Shown one piece after another: positions 1 through 11,594 of a stretch of 64,000 nt of DNA (position 1 is the first letter of the stretch; every line of letters starts with the position of its first letter). Source of the DNA: Isoetes taiwanensis (lineage: Eukaryota; Streptophyta; Lycopodiopsida; Isoetales; Isoetaceae); NCBI GenBank assembly GCA_021234155.1, contig JAJEKV010000006.1, positions 7,348,435-7,412,434 on the forward strand, written 5' to 3'. Below the pieces are notes generated by a model. It did no database searches. It had not been told where the DNA came from and was given only the letters and a program-made list of their open reading frames with translations. The position numbers and the translations under genes were made by a program.

Positions 1-1019
1 TAGCTATATTTCTAGATTCTTTATAGTAAAATGCATTCCAAATTTAATCTAAACGTATCACTTCATCACATCTCTTTCATATCTTATTTCATTACGGCCG
101 CTAGCATAAATATCGCTGCTGCGCATTATGATATAGCCATATTGCCAAATTCTTTGTAGTATGCATTCAAACTATCGAACGTAGACGCTAATCGCATCTC
201 GCTGATCTTTACCGACAAATCTCGAATAATTTGCATCTTTGAACTTGTTTCGGCTGCCCGTGATGTGGAGATTTATATGTATAATCCCTTCGCAGCCATG
301 GAGATAGTTCGTAATACCACGTAATTTCAAAGGAGATTTAAGAAAGGACTTGTCTCTTTCTTTAGGACAAGAAAAGGTTCGTGAGGACATGGAACGATGG
401 GCATCATAGTAGCAATGTGGGAAGGATAAAAAAATAATGCGTTGATGAATGCCTCATATGCGCCAGGACGATACTCACAACAGCTTCTGCATTGGTAAAG
501 TATGTGCCGGTGGATGCACTACTTAACCTCTATAATGATTGCGAGCAAAATTTAATAAGCCAATTTAGTGCTAAGAATATTCTATGAGCTGGCGGGTTGC
601 GATGGAAAGCCTTCCATCATATGACTCTTCATTGGGATCAAAGGGAATCAGACCCAGTTGACTTCAGCAAGGGAGGAATGGTTTGGCAATAATAAGAAGC
701 CACATTCTTGTGCTATTAAGGCCAAGACGGATAAATAAGATGCTTCAGTCATGAATACTTCACTCACAGAGCCGCGGGCTAAGAAAAGGCAAGCGGTACT
801 CGTGGCTACCCCCGGTGGAGCCATCTCATTAAGGAACAAACACTGTGCTCTAAAGTGGTAATCCTATGTGCTATATAATAGAGAATCCCATCAACTACAA
901 GGCCGACATTATGCCTCCACCTTAACAGACACCGATAAGCCAAAGACACCTATGCTCCAAAGATTGGGGTAAAATTTAAGATTAACTGGAGGAAGGGAAA
1001 TACGTAATTCATCGAAAAC
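1..1019. other. No gene recognised
   Basis: AT-rich sequence with only short reading frames, none of which resembles a known family. I see no repeat partner for it elsewhere in the window and no splice-bounded exon I would defend. Confidence 0.5.
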
Positions 1020-3295
1020 CAGTCCACTTCCACCACACCTACATCTTCCGATATTCCTACGCTTCCATCATCCGCCACCTAATTCCTAGTGCAAAGACGC
1101 CTCGAATCAAATTTAATTCTAAGAAGGAAAAGAAGCTAAGTAAATCAAACTAATTTCAAAAATTGAAGAGTTGAAGAGGTTTTATCCAATGGTGGTCAAT
1201 TAGTTCACTAAAGTCAGATTTTTTGATTGTGACCGCGACCGGGCTATCATGAACCTCTTTTCCCATCCAAGACCTCCCCTACATCCAATCTCATAGCATC
1301 TACTAGTACACCATCCATTCCCATCTCGCATTTAAGAAACACCTCATGTTGATGTTCTGGACGATGATGTAGCAATGTTCCCACACGACACCATCTTCAA
1401 ATTCAAAGCTCCTATTTAGTGAAAACTTTAAGCTTAGACTTTACACAAAAAGTTTGTACATCACAAAGAAGAAAGAAACTAATGGATGAGAGGGTCACTT
1501 GAGGGCAACACACATACAGCATTGTTGTCTTCTAACGTTGTTTGCTTAAGATTGAACTAGCGAATTAAAGTTGGATTTGTGACAACGACAGCTCAATGAC
1601 TTTGTTAGACCAAAGGGGCTACTGTGAATCCTTCAATATTAGGCCGTGATAATGATGATAAGTTTACTTACACCGATGGCCACACCGGTTCAAATAGCCT
1701 TCAAAATGATTCATGCTTTAGGTACGACAGCCTTCACCGCTTTGAAGAAAAAGGTTTGACAAGAACCCTGGTTATGACTATCGCCATAAGGAAAGAATCT
1801 CCAAAATTCATACCCTCCAATGTTTCGATGGAAGGCTTCTTCAAAGAGTTCATGAAACTCCCAATGTTCTATGTACCACTTGAGTGACAACTTCACGAAA
1901 CGAAGCTCCACAATAAATTATAAAGGACTTATTTGTTGAGGCTAGCGAACGCCATGTATGCTACTCTTATTTTATCAGGCTCTGAAAAAAGAATTTTCCG
2001 CGGTGTCAATTCCTAGAAAGCACCGGATGTCCGCTTTTTGTGATGCTTTGAAATGGCAAAGAGGTGTGCAAGATTAGTCCAAGAATAGGTTTCTTTAAAT
2101 ATACAATACTTTGAAATGGAAGTAGGTGAAGTAAGCTCCCATGGCAGTAGATATGACTCCCTCAATAGGGTGATTCTTTAGATGTTGAGCCACGGATGAT
2201 GCTTTTCTCATGTGTGATGCTTCTGGGCAAGAGCTTCCATCTTTTAGAATTGGCGTGAGGGTGTGAGTAAGCTGCCAATGAATGATACTTTGGAATTGAG
2301 AGGTGTTGGTAGTAGGTATCTATAAGCCTACATGGGGATGCTTTGAAATTGTAGTAGGTATGAGTCGACCATGTGTGATGCTTTGAACTGTCTAGGTTTG
2401 AGTCAACTCTTAACAATGGGTGCGACTTTGGACTTAAGCAAAAGGTGGTAAGCTCCAATGGATGATAATTTTGGTATTGATAGGTGTTGGTAGTAGGTGT
2501 GTGTATAAGCTCTACATGGGTGATACTTTGAAATTATAATAGGTATGAGTCAGCCCTCATGTGCGATACTTTCAATGGTAGTAGGTGTGAATCAACTCTT
2601 CATGGGTGATACTTGAATTGGCAAAGAAGTGGCAGTGTTTCTCATAGATTATGTGTTCAAATGTTGAGTGAGGTGAGCCAGCTTCTAATAATGGGTGAGA
2701 CTTTGAAACTGATAGTAGGTGTGATAAGCTCCCAACAAGGAAAATTTTAAGCACCTATCATTTTGTAAGCATAACCAATTGGCCATTCCTTATAAAAATA
2801 TGTCCACAAAAGTGCGTAGCCTGAACTCGCCATTTTTCTAATTATTTCTAACGTGGCTGCAACTCAAATGGCAATTTTTCAAGCAAACGCAGAATGATGT
2901 GGAGCTAGGTTCAAAACATTAAAAAGTCCCAAATTTCATGCTCCATATAAATGTTTAAAAATTATATCTCACACGACTATACTAAAGTGATCAAACGATA
3001 TAAACAATGTGAAATAACGTTTACACAACAAAATATTTTATTAATTACAATGACCCAGATTGCACGAGATCAACATCACTACATATCTTCAAGACAAATA
3101 AATTGGCTTCTCTTTACATTGTATGCATCGCCTTAAAACAACAGTTGGCTTCTTACCTCAAGCATCTGCAAGAGAGCTAATTTGAGAACCATAGTGATAA
3201 TAAATGTTTATTTATTCTATTCTAATATAATACAGACTTAATAAGTGAACCATCGAATTCATCTATTTATCAAACCAACCATTGTCTTAACATTA
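1020..3295 (+). repeat. Family A repeat, left (short) copy
   Basis: This segment is a diverged reverse complement of 39690-45130. Matching landmarks are the terminus with GACTTAATAAGTGAACCATC (about 3236-3290, against 39690-39740), a stretch with ACACGACACCATC (about 1385, against 44690), CCTAGAAAGCACC (about 2010, against 44065) and the tandem array at 2040-2720. The left copy lacks about 2.4 kb present in the right copy (about 41600-44040). Homology fades towards 1020-1240. Orientation is set opposite to the right copy, whose coding-like stretches are on the minus strand. The class of element is unknown; a DNA transposon or an LTR-less retroelement derivative are both possible. Confidence 0.8.
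2040..2720 (+). repeat. Tandem array, units of about 45-60 bp (family A)
   Basis: Degenerate tandem copies of a unit that reads on the minus strand roughly CACACCTACTACCAATTTC followed by AAAGTATCACCCATTG and GGAGCTTACT. On the plus strand each unit shows GGTGATACTTTGAAATTG, GTAGTAGGTGTGAGT and an AAGCTCCCAATGG-like end. Unit length varies by small indels. The same array sits in the inverted right copy at about 40255-41600, where it is longer. Confidence 0.85.
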
Positions 3296-3859
3296 TTATC
3301 AAAAGCCTAAATTGAAACTTTGGGACTTGATTTGAAAATCAATCCATCTCTCATCATGCCGATTTTCCCTATAATCGATCTTCCTAGCCTCAAGATCCGA
3401 AAAATCTTTTTCATACTCATATCCATTGCATAGATCTTCAAAAATCTTCCTGATGTTTCTCATTTTAGTTGGAAATAATGCTCACCCAAGATGCATTTTA
3501 TTTATATCTACTAGGTTCGACTCTAATACCTCAACGATATTATATTCTTCTATTGCACCAATGACCAAAATCTCTACTAACATATAAAAATACTAAGAAA
3601 ATCTCATGCAATCCTAAGACAAGCAACTCTGCATCCTTAAACAAGCATCTCCGTGATTTATAAGCAAACCGTATCTCTTAATGCTCGCCTCTATGCTATT
3701 CGGGGATTCACCATATCTTCAACACAAATACCATAGTTCTTGAAATATCTAAGATCAGAACGCATTGTAATAGTGGCCAAAAGCCGATATTATAATATAG
3801 TACTTGGCAAGCCAAGATTATAAATAAACCATTGAAATTCAAACAAATTAAAATATAAA
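3296..3859. other. No gene recognised
   Basis: AT-rich filler between family A and the copia relic. On the minus strand, about 3512-3545 reads GAGGTATTAGAGTCGAACC, which weakly recalls the TGGTATCAGAGCC primer-binding-site context of Ty1/copia elements. It could be the 5' part of the neighbouring copia relic, but no LTR border is visible. Confidence 0.3.
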
Positions 3860-4800
3860 GTACTTACTTATATGTCATGGACTTGTGTTCATATCTCAAG
3901 TTGGTTTGTACTTGTATAGGTACTTCTAGCAACATTTGCTCATGCACACTACCAACCTCTTCTACTAGCTGCCTCCTTCCATCTTTGGAATGCCAAATCA
4001 TATGGAAAAAGAATCCATGAATGTTCACACTTGTAAAAGCCCAAAGCAGCATCAAGGTTAATGTCTAGTCGGTTTCTCAAGTAGCCTTGTTTTTTATGAA
4101 GCTCAAGGAACTCTAAAGCTCTCTCACCCCTCTACAATCGCTATCATTGTCATACATAGATCGGGCCGAGATTGATATATTCACTGTGAAAGCATCCTTT
4201 GGAGATAATTGTGCAGTACTTCAGCTATTCCACAGCTTTGTTACGCCTCCTTGTTCCAATGGCCTGCAAGAGAAAATTATTACATTGTTGTGCCAATAGC
4301 CCTCGATTGCATTTTTACCGCATCTGAATCTAAATGCCATTTATTTTGCCATCAACTACATGTCTCCTCGGCTGTAATGGCTAATCAGAATCTTCACACA
4401 ACTAAAAAAATTTGGTAAGCAAAATTTCGGTCCATTAGCATTATTCCGCAAATTGAAGATAATTCCCATTGCATCAAGCAATTCATTACGTAAAGGGAAA
4501 CGCGGCTCGAGCAAGTTCCGCTAGCTAGACTTATTCCTCAACATCTCCCATATCATCTTTGATAGATTGAATAAGTGCTCAGTTCATTTGTCTTTTATTT
4601 CAAATTTTCTAAGCCTGTGATTTTATGAAGTAAATGCAATGGCAAGAATTGTCCTTCACATGTATTACAACCGCTTATCATTATACTTCAAAACTCTTTC
4701 CATCTTCCGTAGATGCAGGTCCGTATCTATAAAAGGTTTATCTCCTTCATAACCACTGATTCGCTATAGTTTTTCCGTGCATGCCATTTTTCTCTGCAAT
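3860..4800 (-). mobile_element. Ty1/copia relic, integrase C-terminal part
   Basis: The minus strand is colinear with the plus-strand copia relic at about 57740-58350. Shared blocks include ATGAATTGCTTG followed by AATGCTAATGG (here about 4430-4480, there 57775-57830), CATGTAGTTGATGGCAAA (about 4345-4362, there 57902-57919), and GACTAGACATTAA with TTTTTCCATATGATTTGG (about 3995-4070, there 58205-58280). By position this is the integrase C-terminal and post-integrase region of pol. Stops and frameshifts interrupt every frame, so it cannot be functional. Neither LTRs nor reverse transcriptase are seen. The call rests on DNA similarity to the better-identified copy, not on protein motifs here. 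Confidence 0.6.
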
Positions 4801-6265
4801 GGATTACTTAGAAATGAATATTGCTCAATCTTGTGCCTCACATTGGATCAAAAGACAAAAGTCTCAAGCAGCGAAGAAGAGCATACAATGCGTTAACTAG
4901 TAATGGTGTTCTACAAGCCAGCCTTCTAACTATGTGATATCTCTTGTAATTTGAGTGATAGCCGTAGTAGTAGTTTGAGAGCTATAATATAGTTCCGGAA
5001 GGCCTTTTGTGCTAGGGAATAGAGTTTGTATGTATCTGTATTCATAAATCTATAGGAAGAGGGACATATGATAGGTAGGCATTTCGTAAGATGTCAGTGA
5101 TTCTATGATAACTATGTTGCTCAATGGTGTTGAGATTTAGCAACCATTGGGGCACATGGAGCCATATAGTGAGAAACATCTTACAATGTGGTAAGTATAG
5201 GCCATGGCTACTGAAAGCTATAACAATGTGGAAATCAATCGACTTTGAGTTAAATCGCCTAGAAGATAATATGATATGGACTATTGTTGTGAGTTGTTCA
5301 CTCTGTGTCGTCCATCACACTTGGAAATATGCTCCAAACTTTGTGCTAAACTTTATGTTCATACTTCTATAAGAAATGCTTGAATTTGAATTGAATTTCA
5401 ACTTCATTGTAAAGTTTGGCCACTAACCTGTTAACTACAAACAGCTCATATGGCTCCTAAAACATGCAGAGTAAATGCTTAGAATAAAAAATATAGAAAT
5501 GTAATTAGCTCATATAGCTCCGTAAATTACGTAGAGGCAAATGCTTAGAATGAAATTTTGAATAGAATTAGTTGGTTACAGTTTGATTTTAAATAAATCT
5601 TCCTCCAACATCAATTTTGTAACTTCACCTTGCACCAAAGCTCCAGTAGAAACAAATAGTTAACAATTGTAATTTACAAGATAAATTTGACAAACTATAA
5701 TGGGCTCGTGAAGAACTACTGCACTTTATAGGCTGGTACACCTAGATAATCCTTGCAATTAAATACGCATCGCTATTATCATGTAGTAAAGAATGTCTAA
5801 TGTCTGATTTGAGAGGCACCCCTAGATGTCATAAACTCATAGATGTGAGCTATAGGCATTTTCCTAACAATGACGACACTTTAGACAACCCTTAAGGACT
5901 TCCCCATATGAATTCTATGCCCCATTTATACTACTTTCATCGGTGCCGCTGTCGCATGAATATGGTTTCACCGCAGGAATTGAAGTTAATTTCTAGCATT
6001 TGTAGATGATGTTGCCTTTCGCTGCATTTGGATAGCTAGGTTGCTAAGGATCAGCTACTTTGAGATGTATAAACATTGATTTTGGGCGCCGAGGGAAAGA
6101 GCCTGGAGGGGAGGGGGTCATGTAAAGTAGTTGTTATGTGGTCATCGCTGCTCCTAAACCCAATTCGTAACCAAGTTGGCATGAATGAAAACCCTCACAT
6201 TTCAAATGAAAGGAGCATCGCGTTCTCTTCAATTCAAATACACTTTCTTTATTTCCTAATACTAC
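4801..6265. other. Decayed AT-rich sequence; small tandem repeat
   Basis: No gene is recognised. At about 5442-5571 a 65 bp unit beginning AGCTCATATGGCTCC occurs twice in tandem with moderate divergence. The short reading frame at 5124-5372 resembles nothing I know. Confidence 0.4.
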
Positions 6266-6755
6266 ATTAAAAAGTGGAGACTATTACTAAAGAGGTTGGC
6301 TAGGCACATTTATGGTAACCTTACTGGTGATGTGGCATGATTTTTTTTTTTATGTTGGTGTGAATGGCAAGTATATATAGCTATTTGCTATATCAACGTG
6401 TTGTGGTCTAGGATGTAAATATATGGGTTGTATTGTATGCCCAATTGCATTGTGGCTCAAAAGTCTATATTTATTTTTATTTCTCTATTTTCTATGTTGA
6501 GTTTGTTGATACTAAGCATTAAAAAATGTGGAGACTAATACTAAAGAGGTTCAGTTGGCACATTTTATGGTAACCTTTTATGGGTAACATTTAGGTGATG
6601 TGGCATGGATTTTTTCATGTTGATGTTAATGGCAAGTATATATAGCTATTTAAGTTACATCAACGTGTTGTGGTTTAAGATATAACATGGGCTGTACGTA
6701 ATTTGCGAAATTGCGTTGTGGCTCAAAGTCATTACTTGATATTTATTTTGGCCTA
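6266..6755 (+). repeat. Direct tandem duplication, about 252 bp period
   Basis: Two adjacent copies start with ATTAAAAA..GTGGAGACTA at 6266 and 6518. Both contain TGGTAACCTT, GATGTGGCATG, GGCAAGTATATATAGCTATT, ATCAACGTGTTGTGGT and end near TTGTGGCTCAAA. The second copy has a short internal duplication of the GGTAAC stretch. No coding potential is apparent. Confidence 0.9.
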
Positions 6756-7642
6756 AGAAACAATCCAAAGGTATGTACCCCTATAATTTATGATTTTCCA
6801 CCTACCATTTTCAAGGCAAACATTATATTGGCCCAAAGCGAGGAGTTTCTTTGCAGCCCTTCTTCTCGATTTTTTCAGGACTTAGGTGGCAGCCATGGCT
6901 ATACTCCTGCATAGATAGAGGCACCAATAATAGTTATGTTATGTCTGCATCAATAGTACTCATCTCTGCATTTAAGTGGAAGAGCTAAGAGATTGATTCA
7001 AGAACGGCTACAGACAGCCTAGTAATCCCGCACACAACAGAAAGATAATTAGTTGGCATCATGAACAATGGTCTTCTAAACATGGGTAGCTGGCATCATG
7101 GTCTTCAAAAGCACCTATTTGCAGAAACTAAAGTGTGGCCATGCTACTGAACTATCAGAATACACACCAAGAGTCCAACACACGTTATTAAGGGCCAAAG
7201 CAGAAGGTAATTGCGCATTACATAAAGACCTACCAACATTATTTATTATTGGTATCCTAAACCTGAATGGAGCTTTGGAGTACTCAAGCTTTACTGTAAA
7301 TGATGGTAAATAGAATTGATGCATCTGCCTAGGGTTTACATGCATTTAATCAAAATAAAGATTTGACAGCATAACAAACAGCTACCGAAGATTTGAATGC
7401 TATAAGAGAATGAAGAGTCCTCGCCTGACTTGTTAGGAGTATCCTAACAAAACCAGTAAAGATTTTGTAAGCACTGAAATGAGCATGCAAATAGACTACA
7501 TTCTTGTGATGCCATTTGTGGGTAGAGATAACGCATGTTGGTCAACTGAAAGATTACCCGCATGACATTCCAGACATCATAAACATCAATACATTAAGTT
7601 AAGCCAAGATGATATGTATCTACAACTATCTACATCTGCTTG
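6756..7642. other. No gene recognised
   Basis: Two overlapping frames on opposite strands at about 7098-7345 are open for about 70 codons, but neither resembles a known protein. The stretch lies 3' of the possible spliced gene on the minus strand and could contain its 3' UTR or flank. Confidence 0.3.
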
Positions 7643-8889
7643 CTATTGTAACGCCACATTATAAAACCCAGATAATGCTTTTCTGGCTATACATTGCTTA
7701 CAATCATGTGTCACTTCGTATGCAGGGGAAAATGTCTCAGCAGAGTCCTGCAACAAAAGCATATCCAAGATTCTTCAATGACTGATAAAAAAGATGTTTG
7801 AAGTATACTATCGCACCCTCAAGTTTGAATGTGAGTGGGTTGCCTATAAATCAATGCATGATTTCAATCTAAAATGCTTCACTCCGAGATTCTACACTAC
7901 TCGCCAAACTGCAACAACCATGTAGCTAGCAGTAATAGAGAGATAAAAAATACGTAACAGGCCATAAATATTAATGCATAGTTTCACTCTTCAACTGACA
8001 GAGTACTAATATGTTCTAAGCTATAATGGAGCAATAATAATAACATGATTTTGTACCAACTCTATATGGGACAGAACAAAAAGCTTTGACTGTGAGAAGT
8101 TCCAACTGCAGCTCTCATAATGCCCCTTCCTAACCATCTATATGGGACATGTAACAAAGGTTTGGCTGCTATGAAGCACCGACTCTGCAATTGTTATCTA
8201 AATGTTCGCGATGCACTTAAGGAAGGTTAGAGGAATTCAATGGTATAAATAAGGAACTGCACTTAGTTCCTTTAAAGAGCCAAGAATGTTCTATGTCAGT
8301 TTTGTTTCAACCATGTGACTTTGACTTTAGTTCAAAAATCCATTCTTTCAGTTATTTGTAAGATCAATCTTATGCACAGGTGGAATTTGCTATACTAAAG
8401 TTCATCACAAACTCATTCTCTATAAGTGGTAATATCGTAAGTAATATACAGGCAACCAAGAGGGTCAATATGGTGATTCAACAGAATGGATGACCACAAC
8501 CAAGCTGCAAATTTTAACACATGGAATGGAAAGAAGACTCCTCTTACCAGCTGCATTTTATGCAGGCCTACAAACTCTGGATACCAATAAATGCAAAGTT
8601 CAGAATTTTAAGCGTACTTATTTTCGCTAGACCAGCTTGCAAAAGTGCTGTCTTGAAGCTTTTATTGTTCCACTTTTGATCAATATCATACATCCTGCAA
8701 CAGCAAAAACAAAAATTAATATACATCTGTAAATCTGTTGCACAGTGGAAAGAAGGATCCATATTTCATTATCCAATAGTTAAAGTGGATATATTTTTAC
8801 AGTTTTACCTTGTACAACACCTTGATGGCTTTGAGAAATGCGCTTGTGGGTTCCAACTGATCCAGAAACCATAGACATGGAACATCCAT
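7643..8889 (-). CDS. Possible spliced host gene fragment, three candidate exons
   Basis: Three minus-strand blocks look like exons. The first, 8889-8809, follows the pyrimidine-rich acceptor TTTGTTTACAG and ends at AAG|GTAAAA; one frame reads DVPCLWFLDQLEP and continues open to the donor. The second, 8694-8618, follows TTTTTGCTGTTGCAG and ends at ATAA|GTACGC; it reads MYDIDQKWNNKSFKTALLQA in one frame. The third, 7747-7643, follows TTTTGTTGCAG and reads DSAETFSPAYEVTHDCK and on to a TAG, 34 codons. The most protein-like frames do not join in phase across the first intron: phase 0 gives a stop two codons into the second block. It may therefore be a pseudogene, a non-coding transcript, a misread junction or a sequence error. 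I do not recognise the family. Being free of the repeats around it is the main reason to suspect a host locus. Confidence 0.3.
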
Positions 8890-10842
8890 CTGTAAACAAA
8901 TAAAAGCAGCAAAGGCATCAAGCTTAAGAAGATATTACTACCTACTACAACCTAAGAAGACATTAATGAGCAAACCTGGATGTATACTCTCAGAACAAAA
9001 GACAATCAAAGATTTACCATGGAGTGCTCTAAAAATCAGTCTGAAATGCAAGAAGATTTCAAATTTTGAATTTACACTTATTATGGTGGAGGCTATAGCA
9101 AAACATCTCACGTATAGCTGTATCGGAGTCTACATGTCCAGTTAACTACAACAGATAATTTAATTTTCCTAGAATAATTAAGCTCTTAGGATCAAACTGA
9201 AGCATCTGGGCCACAAACTGAAGCAATAAATAAACATCACTTACTCCTTTAAGCTTTACTGGTTTGCAATTTCTGAGAACTCCCATAAACGCAGGAAACT
9301 CGAGAAAGTACTTTTCCGGGAACCAAGCGAAGAAAAAACGCACCAGGGCAATAAGCCATGTACTTCGAAGATTTTTGCAAAAATCAGCCTCATATTTATA
9401 AATAGGGACAACCACAGACGATTTTTACATTTCGTCCTTTCTCCCCCAAACCAAGATTATTCCCTTTTTACATACATACAACAGGAGCATGACACGGATC
9501 TGAAACCCCAAAGAAATGCTGGGTGCCTTCCAGGCACTGTATCTCAAGCTCTTCTGAGCACAAAGCATTCATGAAAATTCATTTGAAGTAGGCCTCTGTA
9601 TTAGGCTACAGTTCAACAGAGGTAGATCATGGTCTCCCTTGCTTGGTTTTCTGAAAAACCAAGCTGGATTTGTGTAGCTTATGACATTAGCAGTTAAAAC
9701 AAGGAAAATCCAATCTTTAGGTCGGCTAATGCAAAACCATGAAACTCTTTAGAAGATGGGGAGTCTGCAGGATCTGATGCAGAATGGGCGGTGCCACCAA
9801 TTTCTGCTAGATTTAAGGAGTGGAATCTCCTTCCCCGGATATGCATGCCGAGACAGCAAGAGAAAATTAGAACCAAGTAGAACCACCCCAAAACCCATTT
9901 GCTCCAAAATCTTACTAAAAATGCAAGCGATTTTTTAAAATCACGGTAAATTTTTTCGGCAAGCTAAAACCTCCTAGAAGCCCAAAATTAACCTTTAAAT
10001 AAATCAAAAAGTTTTAGGCATGTAGGAAAAACCAAATTTAAAAATAGATAGATAATTTCTGCATCGTAGCGTGAAACGGCGATTCAATGGCCTTCTCTCT
10101 TATTGAGGATAAACCCGATTGCATGCCCTGTAACATAAATGTATTCATCACCTGTCTGAATTGGTAAAGCGGGTGAAATCCATCTTATATTCACATCTTT
10201 TTACTTGATTTCAATCCCTCAGTCAAGCACAGCCGAGCTGAAATGTCACAAGTCTTTAATGGTGCGACAATAAAACAGTTTAGATTCTTGACCAAATATT
10301 CTACAGCACTACGCCATTTAAGAGTCATTCACAATCTTGAATGCAAGGTTTGTCTTGTGTGCTATACAATGAATAGATAACGCGGGTGAAAAGCTTGTTT
10401 GAAGTCGCACTCCTAATCGGTTCTGTCCGGACATCAGCGATGCACCATGCATGGTGGAACTAGTTCTTTGCCGCGATCGCTGCACTCCAGCCTGCATTAG
10501 CTAAGCTGTTCATCTACCATAGCATACAAACTTTCAATAGTAGCATCTCCATCCATTTTAGTTATGCTCAAGAAATATGACTTTTCTACAAAACTTCTCA
10601 ACATTGTACACATGCATATACAACCATGAAGAGTTATCATACATGATAACTTCATCCAACAATAAGGATAAAAATTTACAGAACCCACAAAATAATAATA
10701 GAAAATAAAAACTCCATACTTAAATACAAGAATGCCGGACTTAAAATTATAGCATTCTATAAAGATGCTGGCTGAGAGAGCGAGGAAACGGAGTAAGGCG
10801 TTGATGAAGAACCTCACCTAAAATAGCGATCTCCCGGCCGGA
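8890..10842. other. Possible 5' part of the minus-strand locus; no firm gene
   Basis: Not part of any repeat in the window. The minus strand has a 89-codon frame at 9415-9146 containing FPEKYFLEFPAFMGVLRNC, with a donor-like GGA|GTAAGTG inside it. A further frame lies at 10817-10497, near whose end ATGGATGGAGATGC opens a short frame. None is recognisable. This could hold upstream exons or UTR of the locus at 7.6-8.9 kb; I could not build a consistent gene model. Confidence 0.25.
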
Positions 10843-10844
10843 GA

Positions 10845-10885
10845 AAGCATGCAATGCATGCATGCTTGAGACATGCTTTCGCCCC
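10845..10885. promoter_or_regulatory. Clustered RY (CATGCA) motifs
   Basis: The stretch reads AAGCATGCAATGCATGCATG followed by CTTGAGACATGCTTT. It contains overlapping CATGCA/TGCATG motifs, with CATGCATG at 10857-10864, flanked by an inverted AAAGCATG..CATGCTTT pair. In seed plants CATGCATG is the RY element bound by B3-domain factors. Here it would lie upstream of the uncertain minus-strand locus. A regulatory role is inference; chance is quite possible. Confidence 0.2.
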
Positions 10886-11594
10886 ACTCTGGAATCTCAA
10901 TCAGGTGAAGCACCGGATTGATGGGATTTTCTACTCACGAAAGCATATTGTCCTACTTTGTCTTGCACATATCACGCAGATCCTATTGAATCCATGTATT
11001 CCCGTTGAGTGCTAAAATCTTCTATTATTTGCTGTAGCACTCTTAAATCATTTCTTTTGAAGAAACAAGTGCGTCAAAAAGTTTTTCCATTCGATTGTTT
11101 TCCTTTCGCATCATAACTAAAACCCAACACCACAAAACCTAATTTCAAGCCCCTGGAGGCACTTTCCAGTCATGGATACTAGATTAGAAGTCTTTTTTGT
11201 TTCGACATGAATAGAGACATGTGGGCATACATTGCACACAAATACTTTAATGCTTTGACAACCTTTTGTAGGGGGAGAGAGAAACAATTTCCTATGGAAG
11301 AGGGCCATAAGAATAAAATAGTTGTCCTAACAATTTCAAATCAATATACAATCTTTGATGACATAGATTATAGAAACGTCTTTCAATAAGTTTCAAAAAA
11401 GCAACCCTTCCGATTCATGTTTTTCTCAAGCAACATAATTTAGATACTTTGTCTTGCTTTCATCGTTCATTGTAAACTCTATCGGCTTGGCGAGTTTACA
11501 ATGATATGATAATAAGGAGCTAACTATATATTTTTGAGCATTGTCAGCCACAAGGTGATCTAAATTATGGAAAAAAGGCGTGTGTTCTCAACTA
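10886..11594. other. No gene recognised
   Basis: AT-rich sequence with short frames on both strands and no repeat partner seen. Confidence 0.4.

Noticed and set aside
3512-3545. Copia primer-binding site and LTR end
   Set aside because: The minus-strand GAGGTATTAGAGTCGAACC is only a loose match to the TGGTATCAGAGCC context and no LTR borders or second LTR are visible.
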